This document shows, one piece after another, positions 1-5,848 of a DNA stretch of 7,029 nucleotides. Positions within the stretch are counted from its first letter, which is position 1. The number at the start of each line of letters is the position of its first letter. The notes under the pieces were generated by a model, which saw only the letters and a list, made by a program, of their open reading frames with translations, searched no databases and was not told where the DNA came from. The stretch is from an uncultured archaeon A07HN63 (GTDB taxonomy: Archaea; Halobacteriota; Halobacteria; Halobacteriales; Haloferacaceae). The DNA lies in the NCBI GenBank assembly GCA_000496215.1, contig KI543216.1, positions 144,202 through 151,230 of the forward strand, in the 5' to 3' direction. The position numbers and the translations under genes are program-made.

Positions 1-262
1 GTCCCGAACTGCTCGCGAGCGGTTTCAGCGTCGATCGTGCGCCGGCGTCGACATCGACTTCGGCCTGTAGCAACGCGATCAGTTCGTCGCGGTCGAACGT
101 CGGGTTCTCCGCGGCGTCACGGAGGGTATAGCGAATGAACTCGCTTCGGCTGTTGAACCCGCGGCCCTGCCACGTCTCGTCTATCGTGTCGAGAAACGAC
201 TGGGTGGTCTTGAAATTCACCGTGACGATCTCGTCGTCCTCGTCAGTAACTGCTTCGGACAT
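1..262 (-). CDS. Ribbon-helix-helix (CopG/Arc-type) DNA-binding protein, C-terminus off the left edge
   Basis: The ATG is at 262-260 and the frame stays open to base 1, so 87 codons of the N-terminal part are present. An acidic leader (about residues 1-11) is followed by a short strand (IVTVNFKTT, 12-20), a first helix (SFLDTIDETW), a turn (GRGFNSRS) and a second helix (EFIRYTLRDA). This is the ribbon-helix-helix pattern, in which the paired strand contacts DNA and the helices dimerise. The SRSEFIRY segment is typical of CopG-like haloarchaeal regulators. After residue 55 comes a Leu/Asp/Glu-rich segment (DRDELIALLQAEVD), perhaps a further helix. It lies 72 bp downstream of the glutamate-cysteine ligase-like gene on the same strand and has its own candidate promoter. 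The fold call is fairly firm; target and regulon cannot be seen, and the full length is unknown. Confidence 0.8.
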   Translation of the reverse strand, partial: MSEAVTDEDDEIVTVNFKTTQSFLDTIDETWQGRGFNSRSEFIRYTLRDAAENPTFDRDELIALLQAEVDVDAGARSTLKPLASSSG

Positions 263-281
263 ACAGTAGTAATACGTGCGT

Positions 282-291
282 CTTACCAAAG
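282..291 (-). promoter_or_regulatory. Candidate TATA box for the ribbon-helix-helix gene
   Basis: On the minus strand the sequence CTTTGGTAAG is centred about 24-25 bases before the ATG at 262. That is the spacing expected if transcription starts at or next to the start codon, as in leaderless haloarchaeal mRNAs. The match to a TATA element is weak, so this rests mainly on spacing. Confidence 0.3.
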
Positions 292-334
292 TCGTTTGGG
301 CGGGTCGCTCCCGACTGACTATCCGCGCCGAACG

Positions 335-1867
335 TTACCACTCGACGAACGGCTCGCCGCGCCGACTCAACTCGTAGTACTCGCGTTGCATCGATTCGAT
401 AGCATCAGTCAGTGACTCGCCGTCAGCCATCGCCTCGCTGACACGCGATTTCTTCCAGCGGCTCGGCGTCGTCCGCTGTTCCCAGCGAGCGCGGATCGGG
501 TCGATTCGCTCGGCCGCCTCGTCCTCGCTGAGCCCCTGCTCGCAAAGGCCGCGCTCGGCGAGATGGAACACCTCCTCGTAGATCACCGCGTGATCGGTCG
601 TGTACTCGCCGTCGGCGGTCACCCAGTGTAGCTCGGCGTCAAGACCGTCATCGACAGCGTTGTAGAAACTCTCCCGTGCGTCAGCCCACGCCAGCTCCGT
701 CAGCGGGTGATCGGCGGCGACGATCCCGCGCAGGAGGCCGACGACCAGCCAGTGCAGTCCGAGAATATCCTCGGGGGTTGGCTGCGTTGGCAGCGGCCGA
801 TATTCGATCCGGAGCGCGCCGTCAGTGGTCGCCACGTCGGGCGCGGTGTCACCGACACTCCCACTGGCGTCGCCGCCGATGATGCTCCGGACCCACCGCC
901 AGTAGGTGCCGTACTTGTGGCGGAACTCCCAGTGTGGGTCGTCGTCATCGCCCTCCCACTCGCGGAGGAACGGGCCGCAGGTCCAGTCGTCGACGACGCG
1001 GTCGACGATGTCGGTCGGGGCGTCGATATCCTCGGGACAGCCGGCTTTCTCGTGACCGGCGCTGTTGACCGTCTCCTCGAAGACCGGAATCCGGAGTTCG
1101 TGCGGCGTCTGATCGATCAGTCCATCGGGGTCGTCAACCTCGTTGTAGAGATCACCCGGCAGGAACGGCGAGTTCGTCGCCAGCGCGAGGACGGGCCCCA
1201 TCGTCCGGATCGCGGCGTTGAAAAATCGGGGGAACTGCTCGGTCGAGGGTATCTGGAGGTGTGGCTGGATCGAGGTCGTCAGCGACTCGACGAGGATGGT
1301 CGGGAACTCGTGGTCGGTGCCGGGCACACTGAGCGGGATCGATCCGCCCGCGTTGGCCAGCAGGGTGTTGTCGATCGCACAGTAGCGAGCCTTCGGGTGC
1401 ATATTGTCGGCGACGGTGATCCCGTCGGTCCGGTCGACGGTGCCGAAGTAGTCCGCGGTGCCGCCATCCGGCGGAATCGTCCACATGCCGTCGGTGGCGA
1501 TGTGGATGTCGTTCGCGGTGGCGGCCTCGCTGAGGTCGGCGACCGCAGTCGTCAGTTCGTCGCTGTGGGCGGCGACACCGTCGGGATCGAAGGGCTGGGG
1601 CGTGCTGTTGAGTTCGATGTTGTGGAGACCGATCTCGCGGGTCCGGCCGTCGGAGTCGTACAGCGCGTCGGGGAGCGTGGCAAGATGGCCGTCGCTGTCG
1701 ACACCGTAGAGTTCGCATTCGAGGCCGACCGCGAACCCGCTGCTGTCGAACGCTCCCGCGTCGATCAACCCACGGAGATCGGCCGCCTGCTCGGCCACCC
1801 GCTGATCGAACGTCTCGCGGGTCTCGGCCGACAGCGCGCGACCCACGGTGCCTCGAAGATCGTCCAT
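335..1867 (-). CDS. Glutamate-cysteine ligase-like (GCS2 superfamily) carboxylate-amine ligase, 510 aa
   Basis: This is probably an ATP-dependent carboxylate-amine ligase of the GCS2 fold, whose members join the gamma-carboxyl of glutamate to an amine; haloarchaea use gamma-glutamylcysteine as their main thiol. Family-like motifs appear in order: GLECELYGV (residues 48-56, E50 and E52 resembling the metal/ATP-binding GxExE), NIELNSTPQP (83-92, E85), SIQPHLQIP (199-207), ALATNSPF (228-235) and RIEYRPLPTQPTPED (353-367), the last resembling the late glutamate/arginine motif of the superfamily. The ATG at 1867 is preceded by a TATA-like box at the expected distance. At 510 residues it is longer than, as I recall, the usual haloarchaeal GshA of roughly 360-400, so it may be a paralogue with a different amine substrate. 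There is no signal peptide or membrane segment, so it should be cytoplasmic. The superfamily call is good; the substrate is inference. Confidence 0.72.
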   Translation of the reverse strand: MDDLRGTVGRALSAETRETFDQRVAEQAADLRGLIDAGAFDSSGFAVGLECELYGVDSDGHLATLPDALYDSDGRTREIGLHNIELNSTPQPFDPDGVAAHSDELTTAVADLSEAATANDIHIATDGMWTIPPDGGTADYFGTVDRTDGITVADNMHPKARYCAIDNTLLANAGGSIPLSVPGTDHEFPTILVESLTTSIQPHLQIPSTEQFPRFFNAAIRTMGPVLALATNSPFLPGDLYNEVDDPDGLIDQTPHELRIPVFEETVNSAGHEKAGCPEDIDAPTDIVDRVVDDWTCGPFLREWEGDDDDPHWEFRHKYGTYWRWVRSIIGGDASGSVGDTAPDVATTDGALRIEYRPLPTQPTPEDILGLHWLVVGLLRGIVAADHPLTELAWADARESFYNAVDDGLDAELHWVTADGEYTTDHAVIYEEVFHLAERGLCEQGLSEDEAAERIDPIRARWEQRTTPSRWKKSRVSEAMADGESLTDAIESMQREYYELSRRGEPFVEW

Positions 1868-1887
1868 ACACCTTCTGTGACGGCCGC

Positions 1888-1895
1888 TATGTTAG
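1888..1895 (-). promoter_or_regulatory. Candidate TATA box for the GCS2-like gene
   Basis: The minus-strand sequence CTAACATA is centred about 24-25 bases before the ATG at 1867, with an A-rich stretch (CAAAAACAC) immediately upstream that could serve as the TFB-recognition region. Spacing suits a leaderless or nearly leaderless transcript. Confidence 0.4.
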
Positions 1896-1904
1896 GTGTT
1901 TTTG

Positions 1905-1939
1905 CTCACCGCCGCCACGCAGCGCCGCGGGCGGATGAG
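1905..1939. repeat. Inverted repeat in the divergent intergenic region
   Basis: CTCACCGCC (1905-1913) pairs with GGCGGATGAG (1930-1939), giving nine base pairs with one bulged base around a 16-base GC-rich loop. It lies just upstream of the TATA-like and A-rich elements of the GCS2-like gene. That position would suit a regulator-binding site for that gene, but GC-rich haloarchaeal DNA produces many such repeats by chance. Confidence 0.3.
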
Positions 1940-2089
1940 ACGGTCGTGGAAACACCTCAGTCTGAGCCATCGTCACGCCACAGAGCTGACCCCTCGCCTT
2001 CAGTTCGAAACTGCACGACACCGGCAGAATCGAAGCCGAAACGATTACTTTCACTCCGGAGTCCGAGCCCGGCCGCACAGTCGTAACGG

Positions 2090-2095
2090 TATTAC
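2090..2095 (+). promoter_or_regulatory. Candidate TATA box for the srp19-gar1 unit
   Basis: TATTAC is centred about 26-27 bases before the SRP19 ATG at 2119, in an otherwise GC-rich stretch. This suits a leaderless transcript starting at the ATG and probably serves both srp19 and the closely spaced gar1. Confidence 0.45.
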
Positions 2096-2118
2096 CCACG
2101 GCCCCGCCTTGCTCCAGT

Positions 2119-2394
2119 ATGGTCGAAAACGTCCTCTGGCCGGCGTACTTCGACGCCGACTACACACGATCCGAGGGACGGCGCGTCGCAGCCGACATGG
2201 CCGTCGAGGAACCGGATGTCGACGAGATCGCAACGGCGGTCCAGCAGATCGGCTACGACGCCGTGATCGAACGCGACAAGACCTACTCCCGGGAGTACGA
2301 GGAGCGTGGCCGCGTGCTGGTCACGGGCGCCGAGGACACGAAAAACGATCTCGTGCAGGCTATCGGGGCCTACCTCGGGGTTCTTCGGGAGTAA
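2119..2394 (+). CDS. srp19: Signal recognition particle 19 kDa protein (SRP19)
   Basis: The 91-residue product matches archaeal SRP19 in length and motifs. It opens with VLWPAYFDADYTRSEGRRV (residues 5-23), the characteristic N-terminal tryptophan/tyrosine and arginine-rich RNA-binding segment. Then come AVEEPDVDEIATAVQQIGY (about 27-45), ERDKTYSREYEERGRVLV (about 50-67) and a C-terminal helix with GAYLGVLRE. SRP19 binds the tips of helices 6 and 8 of 7S RNA and orders the site where SRP54 docks, supporting co-translational targeting to the membrane. The ATG at 2119 starts exactly at the conserved N-terminus and sits the right distance from a TATA-like box. The gar1 ATG begins one base after the TAA, so the two are surely co-transcribed and probably translationally coupled. 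Confidence 0.93.
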   Translation: MVENVLWPAYFDADYTRSEGRRVAADMAVEEPDVDEIATAVQQIGYDAVIERDKTYSREYEERGRVLVTGAEDTKNDLVQAIGAYLGVLRE

Positions 2395-2395
2395 C

Positions 2396-2623
2396 ATGCA
2401 GCGGATCGGCACCGTCGGCAAAACCGCACAGGGGCTCGCTATCGTGGAACTCGACACCGACGAGACGCCCGACATTGGCCTGTCTGTGGTCGACGAGTCG
2501 CTGTCGACGGTCGGGCGGATCGTCGACGTATTCGGTCCCGTCGCCGCGCCCTACGTGGCGATCACGCCGAGTGAGTCGGCCGCGCTGACCGATCTCGTCG
2601 GGACGACGCTGTACGCTGAATAG
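2396..2623 (+). CDS. gar1: H/ACA ribonucleoprotein subunit Gar1
   Basis: This 75-residue protein has the archaeal Gar1 core. It runs MQRIGTVGKTAQGLAIVEL (1-19), then PDIGLSVVDESLSTVGRIVDVFG (about 25-47) and PVAAPYVAITP (about 48-58), with the hallmark GxVxDVFGPVxxPYVxI pattern of the six-stranded barrel. Gar1 binds the Cbf5 catalytic subunit in the H/ACA RNP and promotes product release during RNA-guided pseudouridylation of rRNA. A longer reading frame begins upstream inside srp19, but the start at 2396 fits the family N-terminus and leaves one base after the srp19 stop. The eukaryotic glycine/arginine-rich tails are absent, as is normal in archaea. The srp19-gar1 pairing is, to my knowledge, recurrent in haloarchaea. 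Confidence 0.9.
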   Translation: MQRIGTVGKTAQGLAIVELDTDETPDIGLSVVDESLSTVGRIVDVFGPVAAPYVAITPSESAALTDLVGTTLYAE

Positions 2624-2657
2624 CCGGTGAGTAGGTGGCGACCAGCAAACACAACGG

Positions 2658-2665
2658 CCAAAAGC
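2658..2665 (+). promoter_or_regulatory. Candidate promoter box for the presenilin-type protease
   Basis: CCAAAAGC, the only A-rich patch in the 62 bases between gar1 and this gene, is centred about 24-25 bases before the ATG at 2686. The same spacing is seen at other candidate promoters in the window, which is a further reason to prefer 2686 over the upstream GTG at 2635 as the start. Confidence 0.3.
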
Positions 2666-2685
2666 CCCACCGTGTAAGACCACCT

Positions 2686-3684
2686 ATGTTCCCTCGGGAG
2701 TACCGCGGCGTTGCCGTCGCTGTGGTGCTGTTTCTGCTCGTGCAACTCGGCGCACTTGCGTTGGTCCAGACGTTCTTCAATCAGGGCTATCAGGCTGTCG
2801 AGGACCCCAGTGACCCGACGAACAGCATTGTCTACATCGGCGCGGTGCTGGTCGCGACGGTGTTCTTTCTGGCGGCGTTCAAATACGACCTCGACTGGGT
2901 CGTGAAGGTCGTCATCGTCGCCACCAGCGGGCTGCTCTCGTGGTACGTCTTCACCGCGGTTGTGTCGGCCGGTGTGGCCGCAGTGCTTGGGGCCGGTGTC
3001 TCGGTCGCGCTCTGGGTGTATCCGGAGTGGTACGTCGTCGACACCGCCGGGGTGTTGATGGGAGCCGGCGCGGCCGGGCTGTTCGGGATCACGTTTGGCC
3101 TACTGCCGGCGGTCGTCCTGCTGTCGGTGCTGGCGGTCTACGACGCGATCAGCGTCTACAAGACCGAGCACATGCTTGATCTCGCCGATGGCGTGATGGA
3201 CCTCCGGATTCCGGTGATCCTCGTCATCCCGTTGACGCTGTCGTACTCGCTGCTGGAGGAGGTTGGTGGGGACGGTGACAGCGAGGACGACGACAGCGAG
3301 GACACCGCTGTCGACGACGACATCGACAGCGACAGCGACGATGACAGCAACGAAAGCGGGATCGCGCCCGGCGACGACGAGCGCGAGGCGTTCTTCATCG
3401 GGCTTGGTGACGCGGTTATCCCGACAGTGATGGTTGCCAGCGCGGCCTTCTTCTCGTCGGCTCCACAGTACGCCGTCCCTGTCATCGAACTCAACGCGCC
3501 CGCGCTGGGCGCGCTTGCCGGCACGCTCGCCGGGCTGCTCGTTCTCATGTCGATGGTAATGAAGGGCAAACCTCATGCCGGCCTGCCACTGCTCAACGGC
3601 GGCGCAATCGGCGGCTACCTGCTTGGCGCACTCTCGGTCGGAATTCCGCTCGTCGAGGCGTTCGGGCTTACTGGCTTCCTCTGA
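2686..3684 (+). CDS. Presenilin/signal-peptide-peptidase-type intramembrane aspartyl protease (PSH)
   Basis: This 332-residue protein belongs to the presenilin (peptidase A22) family, which cleaves transmembrane helices within the membrane. The two catalytic aspartates are visible: YD at D153 (VYDAISVYKTEHM) and GLGD at D242 (FFIGLGDAVIP). The third signature, normally PAL, reads PLL at 301-303 (GLPLLNGG). Hydrophobic helices begin at about residue 8 and continue through residues 44-150, then 160-185, 240-285 and 300-330, consistent with nine segments. The loop between the two catalytic helices (about residues 195-238) is extremely rich in Asp, Glu and Ser; the presenilin counterpart of this loop is the region of autocleavage. 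Another in-frame start, GTG at 2635, would add 17 polar residues, but the ATG has the better upstream box and directly precedes the first helix. It ends 18 bp before the convergent PUA gene. Physiological substrates are unknown. Confidence 0.85.
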   Translation: MFPREYRGVAVAVVLFLLVQLGALALVQTFFNQGYQAVEDPSDPTNSIVYIGAVLVATVFFLAAFKYDLDWVVKVVIVATSGLLSWYVFTAVVSAGVAAVLGAGVSVALWVYPEWYVVDTAGVLMGAGAAGLFGITFGLLPAVVLLSVLAVYDAISVYKTEHMLDLADGVMDLRIPVILVIPLTLSYSLLEEVGGDGDSEDDDSEDTAVDDDIDSDSDDDSNESGIAPGDDEREAFFIGLGDAVIPTVMVASAAFFSSAPQYAVPVIELNAPALGALAGTLAGLLVLMSMVMKGKPHAGLPLLNGGAIGGYLLGALSVGIPLVEAFGLTGFL

Positions 3685-3702
3685 AGCCAATCTCGGGGGC
3701 CG

Positions 3703-4314
3703 TTACTCGTCGCTCCCTTCGCGAACTTTGACGGCCATCCCGCTGTCGAAGTCGGCCATTGCATCGGCCGAGAGTTCGGCCCGCCCGACGGCCAAGAGGT
3801 CGCCGCGCTCGTGGACGACAGCCACCTCGTCGCCCGGTCGGATTTCGGGATCGGCCTCGCGGACGAATTTGGCGAAGGCGTTCTTTCCGTCGCGGACGAA
3901 CGGCTCGGAGTCGTCGCCGACGACGACCCGACAGCGCGGGTGGTCGAAGGCGGCGACGAGCCGACGGCCGCCCGCGAGGCCAAGCGTGAATCGGCCGTCG
4001 ACGCCGTAGGAGACGAGTCGCCGCCCGTCGGCCAGGAGCTGTCGCGGTCGGCCACTGCTGGATCGGCGTATCTCGATATTCTCGTCGGGCGGAAAGAGCA
4101 CCTCGCCGGCACCGCTCCCGAACTGGTAGTCGGCGACCGTGCGCAGCGACTCGATCCCGCGATCCCCGCCGTCACCGCCGTCATCGCCGTCAGTGCCGCC
4201 ACCGCTGTCGCCGTCAGCACTGTCGTCGGTACTGGCACTTCCGTCGGTCGCATCGGCTGCGGATTCGCTCACGTCGTCGACAGCGTGTGAGTGACCGGCG
4301 GAATCGTCGCTCAT
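3703..4314 (-). CDS. PUA-domain RNA-binding protein with acidic N-terminal tail
   Basis: The 203-residue product ends in a PUA domain (about 126-200): CRVVVGDDSEPFVRDGKNAF, then FVREADPEIRPGDEVAVV and LLAVGRAELSADAMADF with a final MAVKVREG. This closely resembles the C-terminal PUA domain of archaeal tRNA-guanine transglycosylase and archaeosine synthase, so it may act in RNA modification or as a stand-alone RNA-binding module. Residues 58-120 (TVADYQFGSGAGEVLFPPDE onward) look like the small domain preceding PUA in those enzymes. No catalytic site is evident. Residues 1-55 are nearly all Asp, Ser, Gly, Ala and Thr, encoded by a repetitive GCCGTC-like tract, and are probably disordered. The frame extends upstream without a stop, but the ATG at 4314 is preferred because it precedes the acidic tail and has a good TATA-like box. 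It is convergent with the protease gene. Confidence 0.8.
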   Translation of the reverse strand: MSDDSAGHSHAVDDVSESAADATDGSASTDDSADGDSGGGTDGDDGGDGGDRGIESLRTVADYQFGSGAGEVLFPPDENIEIRRSSSGRPRQLLADGRRLVSYGVDGRFTLGLAGGRRLVAAFDHPRCRVVVGDDSEPFVRDGKNAFAKFVREADPEIRPGDEVAVVHERGDLLAVGRAELSADAMADFDSGMAVKVREGSDE

Positions 4315-4334
4315 TGCCGGTGATTCACTCCCGG

Positions 4335-4342
4335 TACAAAAA
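4335..4342 (-). promoter_or_regulatory. Candidate TATA box for the PUA-domain gene
   Basis: The minus-strand sequence TTTTTGTA is centred about 24-25 bases before the ATG at 4314. It is one of the clearest AT-rich patches in this GC-rich part and suggests independent transcription from the upstream NYN-membrane protein pair. Confidence 0.45.
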
Positions 4343-4372
4343 CCGATGACGGTTCGAGAAATCGGCCGAGGC

Positions 4373-4540
4373 TCACGGAATAAGTTGCTGCCGGCCCCAC
4401 GCCAGCAGCCCGAAGCAGGCGAGGCCGACGACGACGCCGAGCAGGATGCTGTCGAGGGCTGTCCGGCCGAGCGCGAGGCCGACGGCCATACCGATGATGA
4501 ACGGCAGTGCGAGGCCCTCGATGTCGGTATCACCAGGCAT
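4373..4540 (-). CDS. Small two-helix membrane protein, 55 aa, function unknown
   Basis: The product is almost entirely hydrophobic, with two predicted membrane helices. The first covers about residues 9-25 (GLALPFIIGMAVGLALG); a short TALDS turn leads to the second at about 31-47 (ILLGVVVGLACFGLLAW), and the protein ends in GRQQLIP. Small-residue (Gly/Ala) spacing within both helices suggests tight helix packing or oligomerisation. I do not recognise a named family. The frame is open further upstream inside the NYN gene, but the ATG at 4540 lies one base after the NYN stop codon, a spacing typical of translational coupling. Co-transcription with a nuclease suggests a joint role, but nothing in the sequence shows what it is. 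Confidence 0.7.
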   Translation of the reverse strand: MPGDTDIEGLALPFIIGMAVGLALGRTALDSILLGVVVGLACFGLLAWGRQQLIP

Positions 4541-4541
4541 C

Positions 4542-5039
4542 TCAGAGCAGGAACCGGTCCTGATCGTCGGCGAGATCGGTGAACTCGTCGGTGGCATCGA
4601 TGAGTTCTTGGGCTGTCGAGGAGCCGAAGGCCATCACCTCGACGCGGACGCCCTCGTGGCGAAGGTGCGAGCAGAGCCGCGAGAAGTCGCCATCGCCCGT
4701 ACAGAGGACAACCGTATCGACGTGGTTGGCCAGCGTCACCGCGTCGAGGCTCATCCCAACATCCCAGTCGGCCTTCTTCGTGCCGTCGCCGAACGTCTTG
4801 ATCTCCTTGCTCTTCGTCTCGAAGCCGATGTCGATCAGCGCCTCAAAGAAGCTCTCCTCCTCGGGGGCGTCGGCGCGGATGACGTAGGCGATAGCGCGGG
4901 TGAGGTCGCGGCCCGAGACGGCCCCATCGAGCAGGCCGGCGTAATCGATATTTCGAGAAAACTGGCTCTGGGCCGTATGATAGAGGTTTTGGGAGTCAGC
5001 GAGCACGGCGACTCGCTGGGCCGGATGAATATCGGTCAT
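4542..5039 (-). CDS. NYN-domain (LabA/DUF88-like) predicted ribonuclease
   Basis: This 165-residue protein is a single NYN domain, a PIN-like metal-dependent nuclease fold. The first strand ends with the acidic residue D15 in AVLADSQNLY (11-20). The central acidic cluster is KKADWDVGMSLDAVTLA (88-104) with D91, D93 and D99. The last motif is VVLCTGDGDFSRLCSHLR (110-127) with D116 and D118, followed by the strand VRVEVMAFG and the serines and helix STAQELIDATDEF. All expected acidic positions are present, so it is probably active, most likely on RNA. The ATG at 5039 begins about 76 bases below the restored stop of the upstream gene, and I see no strong promoter there, so read-through from that gene is possible. 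It is followed one base later by a small membrane protein gene. Target and biological role are unknown. Confidence 0.85.
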   Translation of the reverse strand: MTDIHPAQRVAVLADSQNLYHTAQSQFSRNIDYAGLLDGAVSGRDLTRAIAYVIRADAPEEESFFEALIDIGFETKSKEIKTFGDGTKKADWDVGMSLDAVTLANHVDTVVLCTGDGDFSRLCSHLRHEGVRVEVMAFGSSTAQELIDATDEFTDLADDQDRFLL

Positions 5040-5114
5040 ACGGAGTCACGACCGGCCGGCGTGTTGAGGCTGTCGACCTGTGGGGCGCGTCACGGTGTCC
5101 ACCCGCCGTCGCGC

Positions 5115-5635
5115 TCAGCGGTTGAATTTGATATGCGGGTCAGTGATCGATTTGCGAATGAAGGGATGCTCGACGGTCTTTTCGACCTCGCCGTGCTCCG
5201 AGCAGACCTCGATGTTCTTGAAGAAGTACTGCTTCTGCACCTGTTTGCCGTACTCGTAGCCTGCTTCACGTCGTGCGTGGAGGCGAACACGTAATGTTCG
5301 TGCTCCGGGACGACGACCCAGCGTTTGAGCGTCCGACTGTACTCGACGCGAGCGGTATCGAAAGTGTCGTCCCAGTAGATTTCGCCGACGCTATCTTCGC
5401 TGTCCCAGCGCAGAATACAGGGGTGATGGGTCGCCTCAAGCCGGTCGGAGGCCGCGGCCATCGCCTTCATGCGGTCCTCGTGGACCGAGTAGACGGTCGC
5501 CTCGTCGGGCTCGCGGCGAAACTCCCGGAGGACGTAGCCCCGATCGGTCTCGATAACCTCCAGCGGCTGCTCACGAGGCGGTGCATGACTCTCACCGGTG
5601 GTCTTCGAAACCTGCGCTGTTCGGGACACTGACAC
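5115..5635 (-). pseudogene. Haloarchaeal protein of unknown function, reading frame broken by a one-base frameshift
   Basis: Read from the GTG at 5635, the protein is coherent for about 118 residues (EVIETDRGYVLREFRREP, then VGEIYWDDTFDTARVEYS and VVVPEHEHYVFA). It then turns into Ser/Arg/Thr-rich sequence (residues about 121-165) ending at 5090, which is what out-of-frame GC-rich DNA encodes. In the next frame, from about 5279 to the TGA at 5117-5115, a sensible acidic/basic sequence continues: HARREAGYEYGKQVQKQYFF, then NIEVCSEHGEVEKTVEHPF and IRKSITDPHIKFNR. One missing base near 5267-5290 explains this; the restored protein would be about 173 residues. I see no family I can name and no catalytic motif. 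No ATG lies near the start; GTG at 5635 fits the TATA-like box. The break may be a true mutation or a sequencing error. Confidence 0.7.
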
Positions 5636-5656
5636 CTACGATATCGCACCAGTCAC

Positions 5657-5664
5657 GTAAATAG
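5657..5664 (-). promoter_or_regulatory. Candidate TATA box for the frameshifted gene
   Basis: The minus-strand sequence CTATTTAC is centred about 25-26 bases before the GTG at 5635, with GGTAAAG just upstream. It supports the GTG start and a leaderless transcript. It lies only three bases outside the left direct repeat of the neighbouring cassette, so the cassette sits directly against this promoter. Confidence 0.5.
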
Positions 5665-5666
5665 CT

Positions 5667-5676
5667 TTACCTGTAT
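5667..5676 (+). repeat. Left copy of 10-bp direct repeat (putative target-site duplication)
   Basis: TTACCTGTAT occurs here and, identically and in the same orientation, at 6714-6723. Each copy abuts one end of the imperfect inverted repeat that bounds the cassette, as expected for target DNA duplicated on insertion. Confidence 0.65.
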
Positions 5677-5700
5677 GAGGGTGTCATAGAAGAGTTCACA
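5677..5700 (+). repeat. Left terminal inverted repeat of the cassette
   Basis: The 24 bases match the reverse complement of 6690-6713 at 18 positions, including a perfect 10-base core, TGTCATAGAA, at 5682-5691. The core lies five bases from the direct repeat on both sides, a symmetry unlikely to arise by chance. Confidence 0.6.
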
Positions 5701-5848
5701 CGCCGTGATGATCGTACTTCCCGAATTGTCTCCATGTTGGTAGTCGGTAATTACGACGAGACGCAGACACAACGCGAGAAAGATGCCCGCTCGTGCGCGG
5801 ACGCGACCTCAGGCGCGTGTTCTGTGCTAACCTTTCTTTGATATCCCC

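Noticed and set aside
707..2086. Long plus-strand open frame of 459 codons
   Set aside because: It is antisense to the GCS2-like gene, has no recognisable motif, and is the usual open shadow frame in GC-rich DNA.
1887..2099. Minus-strand 70-codon open frame in the divergent intergenic region
   Set aside because: It is not acidic, shows no domain and overlaps the promoter region of the GCS2-like gene, so it is unlike a haloarchaeal protein.
2635..2685. Upstream GTG start for the presenilin-type protease
   Set aside because: It adds 17 polar residues and lacks a promoter box at the right distance, while ATG 2686 has both a box and a direct run into the first helix.
4315..4533. Upstream extension of the PUA gene frame
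   Set aside because: The extension overlaps the small membrane protein gene and reads as Ser/Arg/Cys-rich shadow sequence; ATG 4314 has a promoter box.
5267..5290. Programmed -1 ribosomal frameshift in the unknown gene
   Set aside because: The direction would fit, but no X XXY YYZ slippery heptamer is present, so a deletion or sequencing error is the simpler explanation.
4446..5294. Long plus-strand open frame of 282 codons
   Set aside because: It runs antisense to the NYN gene and neighbours, which have clear motifs; its own sequence is mirror-frame composition.
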